Source: an uncultured Prevotellaceae bacterium (GTDB lineage Bacteria > Bacteroidota > Bacteroidia > Bacteroidales > Bacteroidaceae). From it: 64,000 nucleotides of DNA. The translations under genes and the position numbers were made by a program. The notes below the pieces were generated by a model, which made no database searches, had not been told where the DNA came from, and was given only the letters and a program-made list of their open reading frames with translations. Position 1 is the first letter of the stretch. Each line of letters starts with the position of its first letter. Positions 48,410 to 57,799 of the stretch are shown here, piece by piece. The DNA is taken from the NCBI GenBank assembly GCA_900316445.1, contig ONCZ01000005.1, positions 1 through 64,000 of the forward strand, written 5' to 3'.

Positions 48410-50404
48410 ATGGAACAGGTAAAAGAATTATTTGACAACGAGTTCGAACGCCAATACGGCGATGCGTACCGTCAGGGTGAGGGTCATTGTACCCCCACCC
48501 ATCCCGAGAACCGTTTTGACGAGGCACCTGCCTCCGTCGAGTCATTAACCCCTAAAGCCGCAGAAGGTACGAGTGATGAGAATGCCAAGTCGTTGGCTCT
48601 GGCTGTCATGCCAAAGGACGAAGAGCCGGTAGTGGCGTTCGATCATCCCGTGGTGGACTACATCAATGAGATGTTGCCGAACGGTGTGCCCGACGGCTCC
48701 CGTCACAAGTTTGCCCTGAGGGCGGCCACCGATGTCATCCTGCTCTGCGACGGTGATCTTGACCAAGTGAGGCGCGTGCTGCTGTCGCTGCCATGGGTAC
48801 AGGCTATCGTCAAGGAGCGTGGCATGGACGAGATCGAACGCATCCTTCAGACCGCCCAGAAGCGCATGCTGAAGCGTGAGGCCGAGAACTACAACGAGCC
48901 ACAGCCCTCCAAGGAGATGCGGCAGGCCATCAAGTCCGTGACCGGCCTCAGCTACAGCCAGCTCATCCGTGAGGCACGTCTCACCGTCGAGGGTCGCGAA
49001 TTGGCCGCAGCAGAGTATGACGTCATGATGATGCTGGAGAACATCGGTCGTGACGTTGAGAAGCTGTTTCCGTATTTCCCCGTACTGCGTCTGCTTTGCC
49101 ACAGGTTGAAACGCCGACATTACATAGCGGCCTTGTTGGTGGGAGGCGCCTTCTTCATGACACTCATGACCCGCTGCTGGTATCGGTCAGGCATGGAGCC
49201 GGGACGCGTCTGCCGTCTCAACAGTATCCTCGAACTGATCGGACGGAGTGGTTCGGGAAAGCACATCGCCGTTGACCTCTATCGTCTGCTGATGGAGCCT
49301 GTCAAGATGTTTGACAAGGCACAGATAGACGCCTTGAACAACTTCAACGCCGAACGCGAGCAGAACAACGGCGGTGCCAAGAACAAGTCGCCGAGACCTA
49401 AAGGCATCTTCCGCTGTATGCCATCGGAGACTTCGGCTGCTGCCATCCGTGAGGCGGAGTATAACGCCGTAGAGATGCTTGACGGACAGGAATGGCCACT
49501 CCATGTCTCACACTTCAACAGCGAGCTACAGGACATGCAGCGCCAGATGAAGAAGGAATATATGAATATCGAGAAGCTGTTCTACAAAGGGTTCCACAAC
49601 GAGCCCGACGGCAGCTATCTGAAGACATCAAGTGCCCCCGTTGGCGAGTATGATGTCCACTTCTCGGGTGTGTACACTGGCACCAAGACAGCCTTGGACA
49701 AGCAGACAACTACGGAAAACTTCGGCGGCGGTCTGTTGTTCCGTCTTACGGTTGTGCCCCTGGGTGACTCGAACTTCGAGATGCGAGAGCGCCGTGAGTA
49801 CACAGAAGAGGATGCCGAGAGAGACCAGAAGTTACGCGACTGGGCCTATCTGTTCAATGACTGCAAGGGCGAGATTCCCTGCGAGGACATCGACATCGCC
49901 CTGAACGACTGGACTACCCGACGTATGCAGGATGCGGGCGAAGAGAAGAACTTCGCACTGGAGGATCTCATCAAGCGTCCGTACTGGCACGGGATGAACT
50001 ACTCGCTGCCTTTCATCGTCAGTCGCCACTGGGACCAGATGGTCGAGGACAACGGGAAGTACAAGTGCGGCCCGGACTTCAAGACCGATAAATACGACCG
50101 TCAGCTGGCCCTGCTTATCGAAAACGCCCAGTTCGCCTTCCAGCAGCATTTCTTCCTGGGAATCGGTGAAAAATACTACGATGACCTTCAGGCATCTGAG
50201 GCATCGAACAGGCATCACCAGAAGAAGACAATGCTGGCCTACCGCCGTCTGCCCGAAGTATTCACCTCTGACGATGTGAAGCGTGAATATGGCTACGATA
50301 ACGTCGGGAGTGTATGCAGCCGTCTGAAAATCCTTCAGGATGACGGCATGGCGCAGAAGATCCGCACGGGTGAAAACAAGGGCAAGTACCGCAAGTTGAT
50401 GTAA
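48410..50404 (+). CDS. DUF3987/VirE-like helicase-type ATPase
   Basis: 664 residues. Walker A GRSGSGKHIA near 278 and a downstream acidic region (FNSELQDMQRQMKKEY) with a FRLTVVPLGDS strand fit DUF3987-type primase-helicase proteins carried by Bacteroidetes mobile elements. The first 200 residues are helical and contain a WVQAIVKERGMDEIERIL segment; the last 70 residues form a winged-helix-like tail (FTSDDVKREYGYDNVGSV). The Walker A position normally Thr or Ser after GK is His, so ATPase activity may be altered. It ends the island operon; a direct repeat starts 5 nt after its stop. Confidence 0.7.
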   Translation: MEQVKELFDNEFERQYGDAYRQGEGHCTPTHPENRFDEAPASVESLTPKAAEGTSDENAKSLALAVMPKDEEPVVAFDHPVVDYINEMLPNGVPDGSRHKFALRAATDVILLCDGDLDQVRRVLLSLPWVQAIVKERGMDEIERILQTAQKRMLKREAENYNEPQPSKEMRQAIKSVTGLSYSQLIREARLTVEGRELAAAEYDVMMMLENIGRDVEKLFPYFPVLRLLCHRLKRRHYIAALLVGGAFFMTLMTRCWYRSGMEPGRVCRLNSILELIGRSGSGKHIAVDLYRLLMEPVKMFDKAQIDALNNFNAEREQNNGGAKNKSPRPKGIFRCMPSETSAAAIREAEYNAVEMLDGQEWPLHVSHFNSELQDMQRQMKKEYMNIEKLFYKGFHNEPDGSYLKTSSAPVGEYDVHFSGVYTGTKTALDKQTTTENFGGGLLFRLTVVPLGDSNFEMRERREYTEEDAERDQKLRDWAYLFNDCKGEIPCEDIDIALNDWTTRRMQDAGEEKNFALEDLIKRPYWHGMNYSLPFIVSRHWDQMVEDNGKYKCGPDFKTDKYDRQLALLIENAQFAFQQHFFLGIGEKYYDDLQASEASNRHHQKKTMLAYRRLPEVFTSDDVKREYGYDNVGSVCSRLKILQDDGMAQKIRTGENKGKYRKLM

Positions 50405-50408
50405 GGCA

Positions 50409-50430
50409 ATATTGAGATATTGATTATTGA
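50409..50430 (+). repeat. 22-bp direct repeat, right copy
   Basis: ATATTGAGATATT-G-ATTATTGA, matching 45144-45165 at 21 of 22 positions, immediately after the helicase-like gene. Confidence 0.6.
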
Positions 50431-50444
50431 ATCGCTTTTTATTT

Positions 50445-50477
50445 CTCACAATGGGGACAGTCCCTATTGTGAGATTT
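50445..50477 (+). terminator. Hairpin terminator containing the right 25-bp direct repeat
   Basis: CTCACAAT (50445-50452) pairs with ATTGTGAG (50466-50473); the inner GGGAC pairs with GTCCC. The right half is the 25-bp repeat also present at 44384-44408. Confidence 0.65.
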
Positions 50478-50514
50478 CTTATTGATACATTTTAACATAA
50501 TAATTAGCAAAGTG

Positions 50515-50546
50515 TTTGGCGGTTTGGAATTTTTGCCATATCTTTG
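50515..50546 (+). promoter_or_regulatory. Promoter of the degenerate histidine kinase
   Basis: TTTG (50515-50518), 20 bp, TATCTTTG (50539-50546); the leader is about 40 nt. Confidence 0.7.
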
Positions 50547-50593
50547 CATTTTAATTACAATCAACATTATTACATAATAAAAGTTTTTTCACC

Positions 50594-51442
50594 ATGAATG
50601 AAGTGTTATTAATCACAGTTTTAGTTCTACTGGCAGGCTTAGGAGTCGCTTACTATCTGATGTATCATCGCTACCAAAAGCTATTGAAGAGAGAACTCAC
50701 CCGGGCTCAGAAGAGCGAGCAATTGAAGACTGTATTCATAGACAATATCAGCCGCACACTGCGCTCACCGTTGAATGCCATTTTAGGCTACAGCAACCTC
50801 ATCCTGGAAAATCAGAGCGCAACCGCCCAGCCGGAAGAGGTGAAGGAACTGGCCGCCAACATCAAGAAGAACACCGACGAGCTGCTCACATTCGTCTCAA
50901 AACTCGTCGAGTTGTCCAAGTTTCAGGGTGTCAACCCCTCCTTTACTTTCATTGAGGTCAACCTGAGCGAACTCATGGCCTCTTACCGTCGTGAGGCACT
51001 GAACTTCACAAAGCCCGACGTGGCAGTCCGCGTCTCGACTTCCCTCTCGCCTCACTGCAAGGCCTGGATCGACACCAACTTCATGCACCAGCTCATGATG
51101 CACCTCCTGACGAATGCGTCCAATCACATCACCGACGGGGACATCATCATCAAATACTACGACCAGAACAAAGGACTCAGGGTGTCTATCACCTATTTAG
51201 GCATCGGCCAGGCGGAGGTAATCGGCACCGACATCTATTCTTTCCTCCAGAAGGAAGATGCTCTGAAGAACGTCAACGAGTCGTCCGTCCTCGGCCTGTC
51301 CATCTGCAAGGCCATCGTCGACATGCTGGGCGGCGAGTTCTTTATAGACACGGAATACGACAAGAAGACCGTCGCCTCATTCTGGTTCCCATGTAAAATG
51401 AGAGACATCCATAAGGAACACCGGGCTTTTAGCATCGATTGA
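50594..51442 (+). CDS. Degenerate membrane histidine kinase
   Basis: 282 residues. One membrane segment (4-26), a dimerisation helix with NISRTLRSPLNAI at 51-63, and a HATPase_c-like domain (MHLLTNASNHIT near 175; LGLSICKAIVDMLGGEFFID near 237). The phosphoacceptor His of the H-box (usually MSHEIRTPLNAI) is replaced by Arg54, and the G1 box DxGxG reads TYLGIGQ. Autophosphorylation is therefore unlikely. The fold is kept, so it may be a decoy or partner of another kinase. No response regulator is adjacent. Confidence 0.8.
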   Translation: MNEVLLITVLVLLAGLGVAYYLMYHRYQKLLKRELTRAQKSEQLKTVFIDNISRTLRSPLNAILGYSNLILENQSATAQPEEVKELAANIKKNTDELLTFVSKLVELSKFQGVNPSFTFIEVNLSELMASYRREALNFTKPDVAVRVSTSLSPHCKAWIDTNFMHQLMMHLLTNASNHITDGDIIIKYYDQNKGLRVSITYLGIGQAEVIGTDIYSFLQKEDALKNVNESSVLGLSICKAIVDMLGGEFFIDTEYDKKTVASFWFPCKMRDIHKEHRAFSID

Positions 51443-51458
51443 TTTACAGCATGAAATA

Positions 51459-51491
51459 AACCTCACAAGGGGGCTGACCCTTTGTGAGGTT
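51459..51491. terminator. Hairpin after the kinase gene
   Basis: AACCTCACAA...TTGTGAGGTT arms (51459-51468 and 51482-51491) with a GGGG/CCC inner stem. It resembles the hairpin at 50445 but lacks a T run. Confidence 0.5.
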
Positions 51492-51600
51492 CGTTGATAT
51501 TTCTTAACAAAATAATTGGATAAATATTTGGTGGTTTCAGAAAAAAGTTGTACCTTATGTAGCATAAATCAGGGGATAAGGAGTGATGGTAAAGCGCCTG

Positions 51601-51682
51601 TTCAGACCACCCCTGGCCCCTCCTAACTTAGGAGGGGAAACAAATACCTAACGGGACTTGCATCACGAGGGGATGCGGGTCC
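51601..51682. repeat. Dispersed palindrome next to a repeated hairpin
   Basis: 51601-51639 matches the repeats at 32452 and 35344 (core CCCCTCCTaactTAGGAGGGG). 51654-51682 (GGACTTGCATC...GATGCGGGTCC, then TGTTTTTT) matches the terminator at 5981. Confidence 0.75.
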
Positions 51683-51688
51683 TGTTTT

Positions 51689-53764
51689 TTATGTTACTGA
51701 TGTAAAACTGAAGGCGAGCATAGTGAGGTCGTCGTTAGGCTCAGCGCCGTCGCGGAAGCGGTCGGTGTCGGCCTTCAGGGCCTCTACGATGTCGCGGCAA
51801 CTGCTGTCAGACAGCGAGGTGAGCACCTCAACAATACGGTCGTCGCCATACTGCTCCTGCTGGCGGTTCTCGGCTTCATTGAGTCCGTCGGTATAGAGCA
51901 GCAGTTTACGGTCGCTCAGATATTCTATTTCATCACCCTCATATTCCAGTCCCGGCCATAATCCGATGGGTGCATTGGGAACCACGTCGAGGAACGAGTA
52001 TTGGCCGTCGGCATTGCCGATGAGCGGCGGGTTGTGTCCGGCGTTGCAGTATTCAAGCCGCCGGAGCTTCAGGTCGAGTCTGCAGATGAACATAGTGACG
52101 AACATACCTTCCTCGTTGTTCTCGGTCAGTTCGTTGTTCAGTCGGGTGGCTATCTCTGCGGGTGTCTTTCCCGTCAATGCCAGTGTTCGGAATCCGCGTG
52201 TGGCTATGGCCATGAAGAGCGAGGCGGGGACGCCCTTTCCGCTGACGTCGCCGATGCAGAAATAGAGCTTATTGCCTTTCTGGAGGAAGTTGTACAGGTC
52301 GCCACCCACCTCCTTGGCGGGTGTCATCGAGGCATACATGTCGAGGCCTTCAATTTCCGGGAACACGCTTGGCACCATCGACATCTGAATGTCGCGGGCA
52401 ATGCGCAGTTCACTCTCCATGCGCTCCTTGGCGGTGGTGGTCTCTTCGAGCTGGTCGTAGGCCGTCTTCAAGTTGTTGTGAGCTTTTCTCAGACGAGCTC
52501 CCATGCGGTGGCGCACAATGATGTAGACGAGGAGGAACAGGATGGTTGCCGACATGCCGATGAATCGGCCGATGTGGCGCTGGCGAAGGTATCGCTCTTT
52601 CTCGGCGGTCATCTCAAGTTCTTTCTGGTGTACAGCCGCCTCTTCACGGGCTTCGGCACTGCGCGAAAGAGTGATGGCTGAATCAAGCCGCTCTGTGATG
52701 CTTATACTCACGGCACGGGCTGTGTCTATACGGCCGGCCTCCAAATTGACTTCATACTTCCTTAGAAGCAGTTTCTGTATGATCTCCAGCGAATAGCTGG
52801 TGCCGTGCTCCTTCATCCATTCATCCATGCTTCCGAAATTGTCGGCGGCATCCTGCCAGCGTCCTGCCAGCCGCAGATAGTCGCTGGCCAGCATCTTGCC
52901 CTCTGCCGTCCTAAAGTATTCTGTCTTCTGGAACAGCCTATAGGCCTCGGCGGCTTCCTCCCTACGCCCCAGCCCCTCCAGGGCTCTGGCCAGATAGATA
53001 TTGTAGCGTGCCCGCTGCTTGTCGGTATAGTCAGGGCGTGCGTCAGCCTGCTTTTCATATCCGTCAATCAGTTGCTTCAAATGCTCAAGCCATAGTCTGG
53101 CCTTCTCATAGTCAGCTGTTTCCAGGTAGTTGTAACTGATGTTGGTCACACCCACGATGGCATCACGGTAGCTGATGGCATACGGGTGCTTCCTGATATT
53201 GTTGATATGGGCTCTATAGGCTTCTTCCAGACAGTCGTCGGTCTTGTCTTCACTTAATCCGAGACGGCTCTCAGCACAACCTATATAAATGAGCATATTG
53301 GTGTATTCGCTGATAGTGTCGCACCCAAGGCTTTTCAGCCGTTCCGTTGCGGGTATGGCCACTTTCAGGGCGGCTTCATATTCAGTCCATGTACTCAACA
53401 GACCCGTCAGACGGTTGGCAATGCCGGCATACACATGCACGTCCTCGTCGTCGGTAGAGTTTTCCACTGCGGCGATACCCGTCTTCCAGTATAGCTCAGC
53501 CATGCGCTTCTGCATCATTCGGTCGTAGGCATAGCCCAACCAGTAGCAGGCTTTGCCTTCAGACATACTGCCCAGCGGTTTCAGACTGTCCACCAATTCT
53601 ATGATACGCGGATAGTCATGGGCCTGATAGGCCTCATAGACTTTGTCCTCTGCTTCTTTGCTCAGCCTATCCTGCTTTTGGGAGTCGCCTCCACATCCAG
53701 ACAGGAATAAAGCGGCAACAACAGCCACCACCAGAGTCAAACGGCCTAATTTGTTTTTGCTCAT
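51689..53764 (-). CDS. SpoIIE/RsbU-type phosphatase lipoprotein with TPR
   Basis: 691 residues from ATG 53764. Lipoprotein signal ending LFLSGC (Cys near 23), a long helical TPR region (about 35-390), one membrane segment (about 398-418), a coiled coil, and a PP2C/SpoIIE domain (ELRIARDIQMSMVPSVFPE; GDVSGKGVPASL near 504; DDLTMLAFSF at the end). Paralogue of 17680-19944 but without the HATPase domain and without the inserted CAATG repeat. Both a lipid anchor and a membrane segment are predicted. Likely role: dephosphorylation of an anti-anti-sigma-type protein in response to an outside signal. Confidence 0.85.
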   Translation of the reverse strand: MSKNKLGRLTLVVAVVAALFLSGCGGDSQKQDRLSKEAEDKVYEAYQAHDYPRIIELVDSLKPLGSMSEGKACYWLGYAYDRMMQKRMAELYWKTGIAAVENSTDDEDVHVYAGIANRLTGLLSTWTEYEAALKVAIPATERLKSLGCDTISEYTNMLIYIGCAESRLGLSEDKTDDCLEEAYRAHINNIRKHPYAISYRDAIVGVTNISYNYLETADYEKARLWLEHLKQLIDGYEKQADARPDYTDKQRARYNIYLARALEGLGRREEAAEAYRLFQKTEYFRTAEGKMLASDYLRLAGRWQDAADNFGSMDEWMKEHGTSYSLEIIQKLLLRKYEVNLEAGRIDTARAVSISITERLDSAITLSRSAEAREEAAVHQKELEMTAEKERYLRQRHIGRFIGMSATILFLLVYIIVRHRMGARLRKAHNNLKTAYDQLEETTTAKERMESELRIARDIQMSMVPSVFPEIEGLDMYASMTPAKEVGGDLYNFLQKGNKLYFCIGDVSGKGVPASLFMAIATRGFRTLALTGKTPAEIATRLNNELTENNEEGMFVTMFICRLDLKLRRLEYCNAGHNPPLIGNADGQYSFLDVVPNAPIGLWPGLEYEGDEIEYLSDRKLLLYTDGLNEAENRQQEQYGDDRIVEVLTSLSDSSCRDIVEALKADTDRFRDGAEPNDDLTMLAFSFTSVT

Positions 53765-53860
53765 ATATCCCTTTTTGTATATTTTCTGTGTGCAAAGATA
53801 CAACTTTCTTACGAAATAATGGCTTTTTGTTGCGTTTTTGCGTAAAAAAGTGACAAAAGA

Positions 53861-53892
53861 TTTGTTTGTTACGAAGAATATGTGTACTTTTG
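53861..53892 (+). promoter_or_regulatory. Promoter of the leu operon
   Basis: TTTG (53861-53864), 20 bp, TACTTTTG (53885-53892); a second TTTG at 53865 is an alternative. The leader runs about 310 nt to leuA and contains the leader peptide and attenuator. Confidence 0.7.
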
Positions 53893-53943
53893 CAGCCGAA
53901 AACGATTAAAAGTCGTCAATCGTCAATTAATAAATAGTATATA

Positions 53944-54012
53944 ATGAAGATGTTTAATCTAATTAGTGGCCTTATTATTATTCGACTGCAGGGAGCGGTC
54001 GGAAGTGATTAG
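53944..54012 (+). CDS. leu operon leader peptide (22 aa)
   Basis: ATG 53944 to TAG 54010-54012. The peptide contains NLISGLIIIRL, with three Leu and four Ile codons in a run of eleven (cta att agt ggc ctt att att att cga ctg), then one Val. A terminator hairpin follows 56 nt later and leuA 195 nt later. This is the classic layout of translation-coupled transcription attenuation: scarce Leu- or Ile-tRNA stalls the ribosome and prevents the terminator. Confidence 0.8.
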   Translation: MKMFNLISGLIIIRLQGAVGSD

Positions 54013-54067
54013 GCGTACGTTGAAGATTACAAAATTAAAAGATTATAAAATTAAAAAATGTAATACG

Positions 54068-54106
54068 AGCCCTTCTCACTTCCGAGTGTGGAGGGCTAAT
54101 TTTTTT
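54068..54106 (+). terminator. Attenuator terminator upstream of leuA
   Basis: AGCCCT (54068-54073) pairs with AGGGCT (54092-54097), extended by CTCAC/GTGTGG-type pairs, and followed by a T run at 54100-54106. It lies between the leader peptide and leuA. Confidence 0.8.
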
Positions 54107-54130
54107 AAAGACAGAGTAATTTTTAAAGAC

Positions 54131-54200
54131 ATAGTAACATATTAACAAATAAGACATAGTAACATATTAGCATAGTAACATATAAAATATTTAGTAACAT
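54131..54200 (+). repeat. Four ATAGTAACAT repeats before leuA
   Basis: Copies at 54131-54140, 54156-54165, 54172-54181 and (TTAGTAACAT) 54191-54200, in the leader between attenuator and leuA. Probably a slipped simple repeat, unstructured. Confidence 0.6.
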
Positions 54201-54206
54201 AAAAAG

Positions 54207-55706
54207 ATGGACAGACTTTACATTTTTGACACGACGCTGAGGGACGGTGAACAGGTGCCCGGATGCCAGCTGAACACGGTAGAGAAGATTCAGGTGGCGA
54301 AGGCCCTGGAGCAGTTGGGCGTCGATGTGATTGAGGCCGGATTCCCTGTGTCGAGTCCCGGCGACTTCAACTCGGTGATTGAGATCTCGAAGGCCGTGAC
54401 GTGGCCCGTGATCTGTGCGCTGACGCGTGCGGTGGAAAAGGATATCGACGTGGCCTTCGAGGCGCTGAAGTATGCCAAGCACAAGCGCATCCACACGGGT
54501 ATCGGCACGAGCGACGAGCACATCCAGTTTAAGTTCAACTCCACCCGTGAGCGTATCCTCGAACGGGCCGTGGAGGCCACGAAGTATGCCAAGCGCTACG
54601 TGGACGACGTGGAGTTCTACTGCGAGGATGCGGGGCGCACGGACAACGAGTATCTGGCGCAGGTGGTGGAGGCGGTGATCAAGGCCGGCGCCACGGTGGT
54701 GAATATCCCCGACACGACGGGCTACTGCCTGCCGCAGGAGTATTTCGAGAAGATCAAGTATCTGAAGGAGCATGTGGACGGCATCGACCGCGCCATCATC
54801 TCCACCCATTGCCATAACGACCTGGGCATGGCTACGGCGAATACCTTCAACGGTGTGATGGCCGGTGCCCGACAGGTGGAGGTGACCATCAACGGTATTG
54901 GCGAACGTGCCGGCAACACGAGTCTGGAAGAGATTGCGATGATTCTGAAGTGCCATAAGGGCCTCGGCATCGAGACGAACATCAACACGACGAAGATCTA
55001 TCCGACGTCGAGGATGGTGTCGAGCCTGATGAACATGCCCGTGCAGCCGAACAAGGCCATCGTTGGGCGCAACGCCTTCGCACACTCCTCAGGCATCCAT
55101 CAGGACGGTGTATTAAAGAATGTACACACGTACGAGATCATAGACCCGAAGGACGTGGGCATCGACGACAACTCGATCGTGCTCACCGCCCGCAGCGGAC
55201 GTGCCGCCCTGAAGCATCGTCTGCACGTGAACGGCGTGGACCTGGAGGAGGAGAAACTGGACAAAATCTATGAGAAGTTCCTGCAGCTGGCCGACCAGAA
55301 GAAGGAGGTGACGGATGCCGACGTGCTGATGCTCGCCGGTGCCGACATGGCCGAACAGCACGCCGTGAGACTCGACTTCCTGCAGGTGACAACGGGTAAG
55401 GGTGTGCGCAGCGTGGCTTCGATAGGTCTCGACATTAGCGGCCAGAAGTTTGAGGCTGCCGCCAGCGGAAACGGTCCTGTGGATGCTGCCATCAAGGCGC
55501 TGAAGAAGATCATCATGAAGCAGATGACGCTGAAGGAGTTCACCATCCAGGCCATCTCGAAGGGCTCTGACGACGTGGGTAAGGTACACATGCAGGTGGA
55601 GTACGACGGCTCGCTGTATTACGGCTTCGGTGCGAACACCGACATCGTCACGGCCAGCGTCGAGGCGTATATTGATTGTATTAATAAGTTTAAGAAGGAA
55701 GATTAA
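54207..55706 (+). CDS. leuA: 2-isopropylmalate synthase
   Basis: 499 residues. TIM-barrel catalytic domain with [15 protein letters not shown] near 7 and metal site [14 protein letters not shown] near 200; a linker; and the C-terminal LeuA dimer domain (from about 375) where leucine feeds back. It condenses 2-ketoisovalerate and acetyl-CoA, the first leucine-specific step. First gene of the leu operon behind the attenuator. Its stop and the leuC start overlap by one base (TAATG), a sign of translational coupling. Confidence 0.95.
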   Translation: MDRLYIFDTTLRDGEQVPGCQLNTVEKIQVAKALEQLGVDVIEAGFPVSSPGDFNSVIEISKAVTWPVICALTRAVEKDIDVAFEALKYAKHKRIHTGIGTSDEHIQFKFNSTRERILERAVEATKYAKRYVDDVEFYCEDAGRTDNEYLAQVVEAVIKAGATVVNIPDTTGYCLPQEYFEKIKYLKEHVDGIDRAIISTHCHNDLGMATANTFNGVMAGARQVEVTINGIGERAGNTSLEEIAMILKCHKGLGIETNINTTKIYPTSRMVSSLMNMPVQPNKAIVGRNAFAHSSGIHQDGVLKNVHTYEIIDPKDVGIDDNSIVLTARSGRAALKHRLHVNGVDLEEEKLDKIYEKFLQLADQKKEVTDADVLMLAGADMAEQHAVRLDFLQVTTGKGVRSVASIGLDISGQKFEAAASGNGPVDAAIKALKKIIMKQMTLKEFTIQAISKGSDDVGKVHMQVEYDGSLYYGFGANTDIVTASVEAYIDCINKFKKED

Positions 55707-57100
55707 TGAATACATTATTTGATAAAATATGGGACAGGCACGTGGTGCAAGAGGTGAAGGACGGACCGACGCAGCTGTATATCGACAGGCTGTACTGCCA
55801 TGAGGTGACTACGCCGCAGGCCTTCGACGGCCTGAGGGCGAGGGGACTGAAGTGCTTCCGTCCGAAGCAGATATTCTGTATGCCCGACCATAACACACCC
55901 ACGCACGATCAAGACAAACCGATAGCCGATGCCGTGGGAAAGAAACAGGTGGATGCGCTGGCGCGAAATGCCGCTGAGTTCGGACTGACGCACTTCGGGA
56001 TGTTCTCGAAGGACAACGGCATCATCCACGTCGTGGGTCCTGAGAAGGGACTGAGTCTGCCAGGTATGACCATCGTCTGCGGCGACTCACATACATCGAC
56101 GCACGGTGCGATGGGCGCTGTGGCTTTCGGCATCGGAACCTCGGAGGTGGAGATGGTGTTGGCCTCGCAGTGCATCCTTCAGCAGAAGCCGAAGTCGATG
56201 CGGATCTCCATCAACGGCAGGCTGGGGAAGGGCGTGACGGCGAAGGACGTGGCGCTGTATCTGATGGCGCAGCTGACGACTTCCGGAGCCACGGGGTACT
56301 TCGTAGAGTATGCGGGTGATGTGGTTCGTGAGATGTCGATGGAAGGCCGTCTGACGCTTTGTAACCTCTCGATAGAGATGGGTGCCAGAGGCGGTTTCGT
56401 GGCTCCTGACGAGACGACGTTTGAGTATCTGAAAGGCCGCGAGTATGCTCCGAAGGGAGAAGACTGGGAGAAGGCCGTCAGCTATTGGAAGACGTTGAAG
56501 AGCGGTGATGACGCCGTGTTTGATAAGGAACTGGTTTTCAGGGCTGAAGATATCGAACCGCGAATCACTTATGGAACCAATCCTGGAATGGGCATCGGGA
56601 TTACGGAGGCCATTCCTGCCAATGGTTTAGCAGCTAAATCGCCTGAACAGAGTTTCAAGAAGGCATTGGAATATATGGGATTCGAGGCCGGGCAGAAACT
56701 GACAGGTACGAAGGTGGACTATGTGTTCCTCGGGGCCTGTACGAACGGCCGTATCGAAGACTTCCGCGCCTTTGCCTCAATCGTGAAGGGGCGGAAGAAG
56801 GCTGACGATGTGGTGGCATGGCTTGTGCCCGGCTCGTGGGCTGTGGACAAGCAGATCCGCGAGGAAGGTCTCGACAAGGTGCTAGCAGAGGCTGGCTTCG
56901 AGATCAGACAGCCGGGATGTTCCGCGTGTCTGGCGATGAATGACGACAAGGTGCCTGCAGGAAAGCTCGCCGTGTCTACCTCTAACCGTAACTTCGAAGG
57001 CCGTCAGGGCCCTGGCTCGCGCACCATCCTCGCATCGCCGCTCACGGCTGCCGCAGCTGCCGTCACAGGCGTAATCACAGACCCAAGAATTCTATTGTAA
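55706..57100 (+). CDS. leuC: 3-isopropylmalate dehydratase large subunit
   Basis: 464 residues of the aconitase superfamily. 4Fe-4S ligands in [10 protein letters not shown] near 345 and [10 protein letters not shown] near 408; [17 protein letters not shown] near 132. With LeuD it isomerises 2- to 3-isopropylmalate. ATG overlaps the leuA stop by one base. Confidence 0.95.
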   Translation: MNTLFDKIWDRHVVQEVKDGPTQLYIDRLYCHEVTTPQAFDGLRARGLKCFRPKQIFCMPDHNTPTHDQDKPIADAVGKKQVDALARNAAEFGLTHFGMFSKDNGIIHVVGPEKGLSLPGMTIVCGDSHTSTHGAMGAVAFGIGTSEVEMVLASQCILQQKPKSMRISINGRLGKGVTAKDVALYLMAQLTTSGATGYFVEYAGDVVREMSMEGRLTLCNLSIEMGARGGFVAPDETTFEYLKGREYAPKGEDWEKAVSYWKTLKSGDDAVFDKELVFRAEDIEPRITYGTNPGMGIGITEAIPANGLAAKSPEQSFKKALEYMGFEAGQKLTGTKVDYVFLGACTNGRIEDFRAFASIVKGRKKADDVVAWLVPGSWAVDKQIREEGLDKVLAEAGFEIRQPGCSACLAMNDDKVPAGKLAVSTSNRNFEGRQGPGSRTILASPLTAAAAAVTGVITDPRILL

Positions 57101-57106
57101 TTAATA

Positions 57107-57189
57107 TGGCACGGATTAACACAGCTCTTTTAGAGACACGGCTGTTGGATAATTAAATAAAGCCGTGTGAATCCGTGTAATCCGTGCCA
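57107..57189. repeat. Palindrome TGGCACGGATTA between leuC and leuD
   Basis: Arms TGGCACGGATTAaCAC (57107-57122) and GTGTAATCCGTGCCA (57175-57189), with a second CACGGCT/AGCCGTG stem inside. It fills the only sizeable gap in leuA-leuC-leuD. Confidence 0.7.
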
Positions 57190-57202
57190 AAATGAAAAGA
57201 AT

Positions 57203-57799
57203 ATGAAACAGAAGTTTGACGTAATAACGAGTACCTGTGTGCCACTGCCGCTGGAGAATGTGGACACAGACCAGATCATACCCGCACGCTTCCTGAAAGC
57301 GACGACGAGAGAAGAGAAATTCTTCGGTGATAATCTGTTCCGCGACTGGCGGTATCAGCCCGACGGCACGGTGAATAAAGACTTCGTGCTCAATGATCCC
57401 ACCTACGGGGGCTGCATCCTCGTGGCTGGCAAAAACTTCGGCTCCGGATCGAGTCGTGAGCATGCTGCCTGGGCCATCGCAGGCTACGGCTTCCGCGTGG
57501 TCATCAGCAGCTTCTTCGCCGATATCCACAAGAACAACGAACTGAACAATTTCGTGCTGCCCGTACAGGTGAGTGAGGACTTCCTCGCAGAGCTGTTCCA
57601 GAGCATCCGGGAAGATCCTCAGACGCCGGTGACCGTCGATCTGCCTAATCAGACCGTTACCAATAAGTCCACAGGCCGCAGTGAGCATTTCGACATCAAC
57701 GGTTATAAGAAACATTGTCTGATGAACGGTCTCGACGACATTGATTTCCTGATGGAGAACCAAAATAAGACAGAACAATGGGAACAGCAGAACAAGTAG
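57203..57799 (+). CDS. leuD: 3-isopropylmalate dehydratase small subunit
   Basis: 198 residues from ATG 57203 (MKQKFDVITSTCVPLPLENV); an upstream frame to 57167 only translates the palindrome. Motifs: NVDTDQIIPARFL near 20 and GSGSSREHAAWAIAGYGFRV near 85, which complete the active site with LeuC. It overlaps the next gene by 22 bp. Confidence 0.95.
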   Translation: MKQKFDVITSTCVPLPLENVDTDQIIPARFLKATTREEKFFGDNLFRDWRYQPDGTVNKDFVLNDPTYGGCILVAGKNFGSGSSREHAAWAIAGYGFRVVISSFFADIHKNNELNNFVLPVQVSEDFLAELFQSIREDPQTPVTVDLPNQTVTNKSTGRSEHFDINGYKKHCLMNGLDDIDFLMENQNKTEQWEQQNK

